Below, one piece after another: positions 6,054 to 6,875 of a stretch of 6,875 bases of DNA. Both the position numbers and the translations under genes were made by a program. Within the stretch, counting starts at the first letter, position 1. Every line of letters begins with the position of its first letter. The notes beneath the pieces were generated by a model that worked only from the letters and a program-made list of their open reading frames with translations, did no database searches and was not told the origin of the DNA. This stretch comes from Gemmatimonadota bacterium (GTDB taxonomy: Bacteria > Gemmatimonadota > Gemmatimonadetes > Longimicrobiales > UBA6960), in contig JADFLD010000107.1 of NCBI GenBank assembly GCA_022564535.1, forward strand, positions 1-6,875. Reading direction: 5' to 3'.

Positions 6054-6130
6054 GTCCGGTCCCGGTTCCTCCTCTCCAGAACAATACACCAGGGGGTTTC
6101 AGCGTTCATCCGGTTTGGCGACTTCCTAAC

Positions 6131-6859
6131 CTATTGAGCCTTTGCCACGGCCTCCACCAGTCGCTGCCGATAGCTCTCGGGATCCAGATCGGTACCACCG
6201 CCTCGGTTGTTCGAACCCGCGTTCCAGCGACCACCGTAGGCCACGTCGAAGTGCTCGATTCCCAGCGCCTGGAGAGAGAGCTCCTCGGGTGCGCCGAGGC
6301 CGAGGCGACCCTTCACCTGCCACCGGTCCGGACGCTGTCGATGACGGCTCACCGTGACCACCAGTACCGCGTCACGAAGGAATGGCAGTAACAGCTCTCC
6401 CTCGAGCGGTTCTTCCAGTCGGGCGAAATTAACACCGGTCTCGGCATGGAACCGGCCTTCCGCGACGATGCGAGCGGCTCGGTCCCTACTCGCCTTTCTC
6501 ACGTCCATCGCCTCCGAGGCGAACGGGTCCATCGAGTGGCCGCTCTGGAATCGCGAGAGACTGTCGAAGAAGAACTCCAGCCCGTCCGGATCGGGCATAG
6601 GCCGCCGATTTCTCGACCAGTGAGCGTCCAGGCCCTGAAGCAAGTCGGCCACAGGGTTTTCCTCCCCCGTGTGCTCCGCCGCTATGGCCGCCTCCCCATG
6701 GGCTGGGTCTGGCTCTAGGCGTCCCACCAGAATGCCCGAGGCCAGGACACTGTCACAGTCCATGTGATTGATGACCACGGCATCAGAGGTCTTGTCCGGG
6801 ACGAGCCCGGCCTCGGGCCGCGTCAGCACGAGGTTGGTGCTCGAGACCCGGCGCTGCAT
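6131..6859 (-). CDS. DHH/DHHA1-like phosphoesterase family protein, possibly extending past the window edge
   Basis: A 242-residue frame with the two-part layout of DHH/DHHA1 proteins (RecJ/NrnA/exopolyphosphatase-like), which hydrolyse phosphodiester or pyrophosphate bonds with Mn or Mg. Near the N-terminus, VVINHMDCDSVLASG (28-42) resembles motif I (HxDxDxxxS), and AEHTGEENPVADLL (61-74) may correspond to the metal-binding DHH-like motif, with Glu where Asp is usual. The C-terminal GGRWNAGSNNRGGG (209-222) resembles the Gly-rich nucleotide-binding loop of the DHHA1 domain. No signal peptide or membrane segment is seen, so it is probably cytoplasmic. The ATG at 6859 is the first Met, but no Shine-Dalgarno is visible in the 16 bases before it and the frame stays open to the edge, so the true start may lie outside. 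It shares strand with the msrB-like ORF 90 bases downstream, and cotranscription is possible. Substrate unknown; the family call is moderately secure. Confidence 0.8.
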   Translation of the reverse strand: MQRRVSSTNLVLTRPEAGLVPDKTSDAVVINHMDCDSVLASGILVGRLEPDPAHGEAAIAAEHTGEENPVADLLQGLDAHWSRNRRPMPDPDGLEFFFDSLSRFQSGHSMDPFASEAMDVRKASRDRAARIVAEGRFHAETGVNFARLEEPLEGELLLPFLRDAVLVVTVSRHRQRPDRWQVKGRLGLGAPEELSLQALGIEHFDVAYGGRWNAGSNNRGGGTDLDPESYRQRLVEAVAKAQ

Positions 6860-6875
6860 CGAAGGAAGCGGAGCA

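Noticed and set aside
6041..6109. Start of the MsrB-like ORF at the upstream ATG 6109
   Set aside because: The extra 23 residues are highly charged and unlike any MsrB N-terminus, while GGAGG is ideally placed for the ATG at 6040.

Overview
This is a GC-rich bacterial window of 6,875 bases. Nearly all recognisable genes lie on the minus strand, so it reads right to left as a string of short operons. No ribosomal or taxonomic marker gene is present. High GC, a Tat-exported Gfo/Idh/MocA oxidoreductase and an exported SUMF1-fold protein fit environmental phyla such as Gemmatimonadota or Planctomycetota. That placement is a low-confidence inference.

Layout from right to left. At 6131-6859 is a DHH/DHHA1-like phosphoesterase that may begin outside the window. 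A compact minus-strand cluster follows: a 40-codon ORF that looks like a drastically shortened MsrB (5918-6040), an MsrA homologue (5368-5889) and a SelO/YdiU protein adenylyltransferase (3881-5359). The gaps are 28 and 8 bases. The cluster has an oxidative-damage theme, but the MsrA has Trp where the catalytic Cys belongs and the MsrB-like peptide lacks every catalytic segment. SelO keeps all its nucleotide-binding and catalytic residues.

Between selO and the next gene lies a gene-poor stretch (3232-3880). It contains an elaborate nested inverted-repeat element (about 3688-3812) that can fold into a three-way junction, a plausible sigma70-type promoter reading leftward, and a weak 82-codon ORF. 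An NmrA/HSCARG-type NAD(P)-binding protein (2281-3231) follows. It converges with a small plus-strand membrane-protein gene (1774-2197) that appears to carry a +1 frameshift.

At the left are two minus-strand genes 31 bases apart: an exported SUMF1/formylglycine-generating-enzyme-like protein without the catalytic cysteine pair (720-1775), and a Tat-exported Gfo/Idh/MocA oxidoreductase (1-688) that runs off the left edge. They probably form one transcription unit acting outside the cytoplasm.

The items most worth a second look are the msr/selO cluster with its two apparently disabled Msr proteins, and the structured element at 3688-3812.
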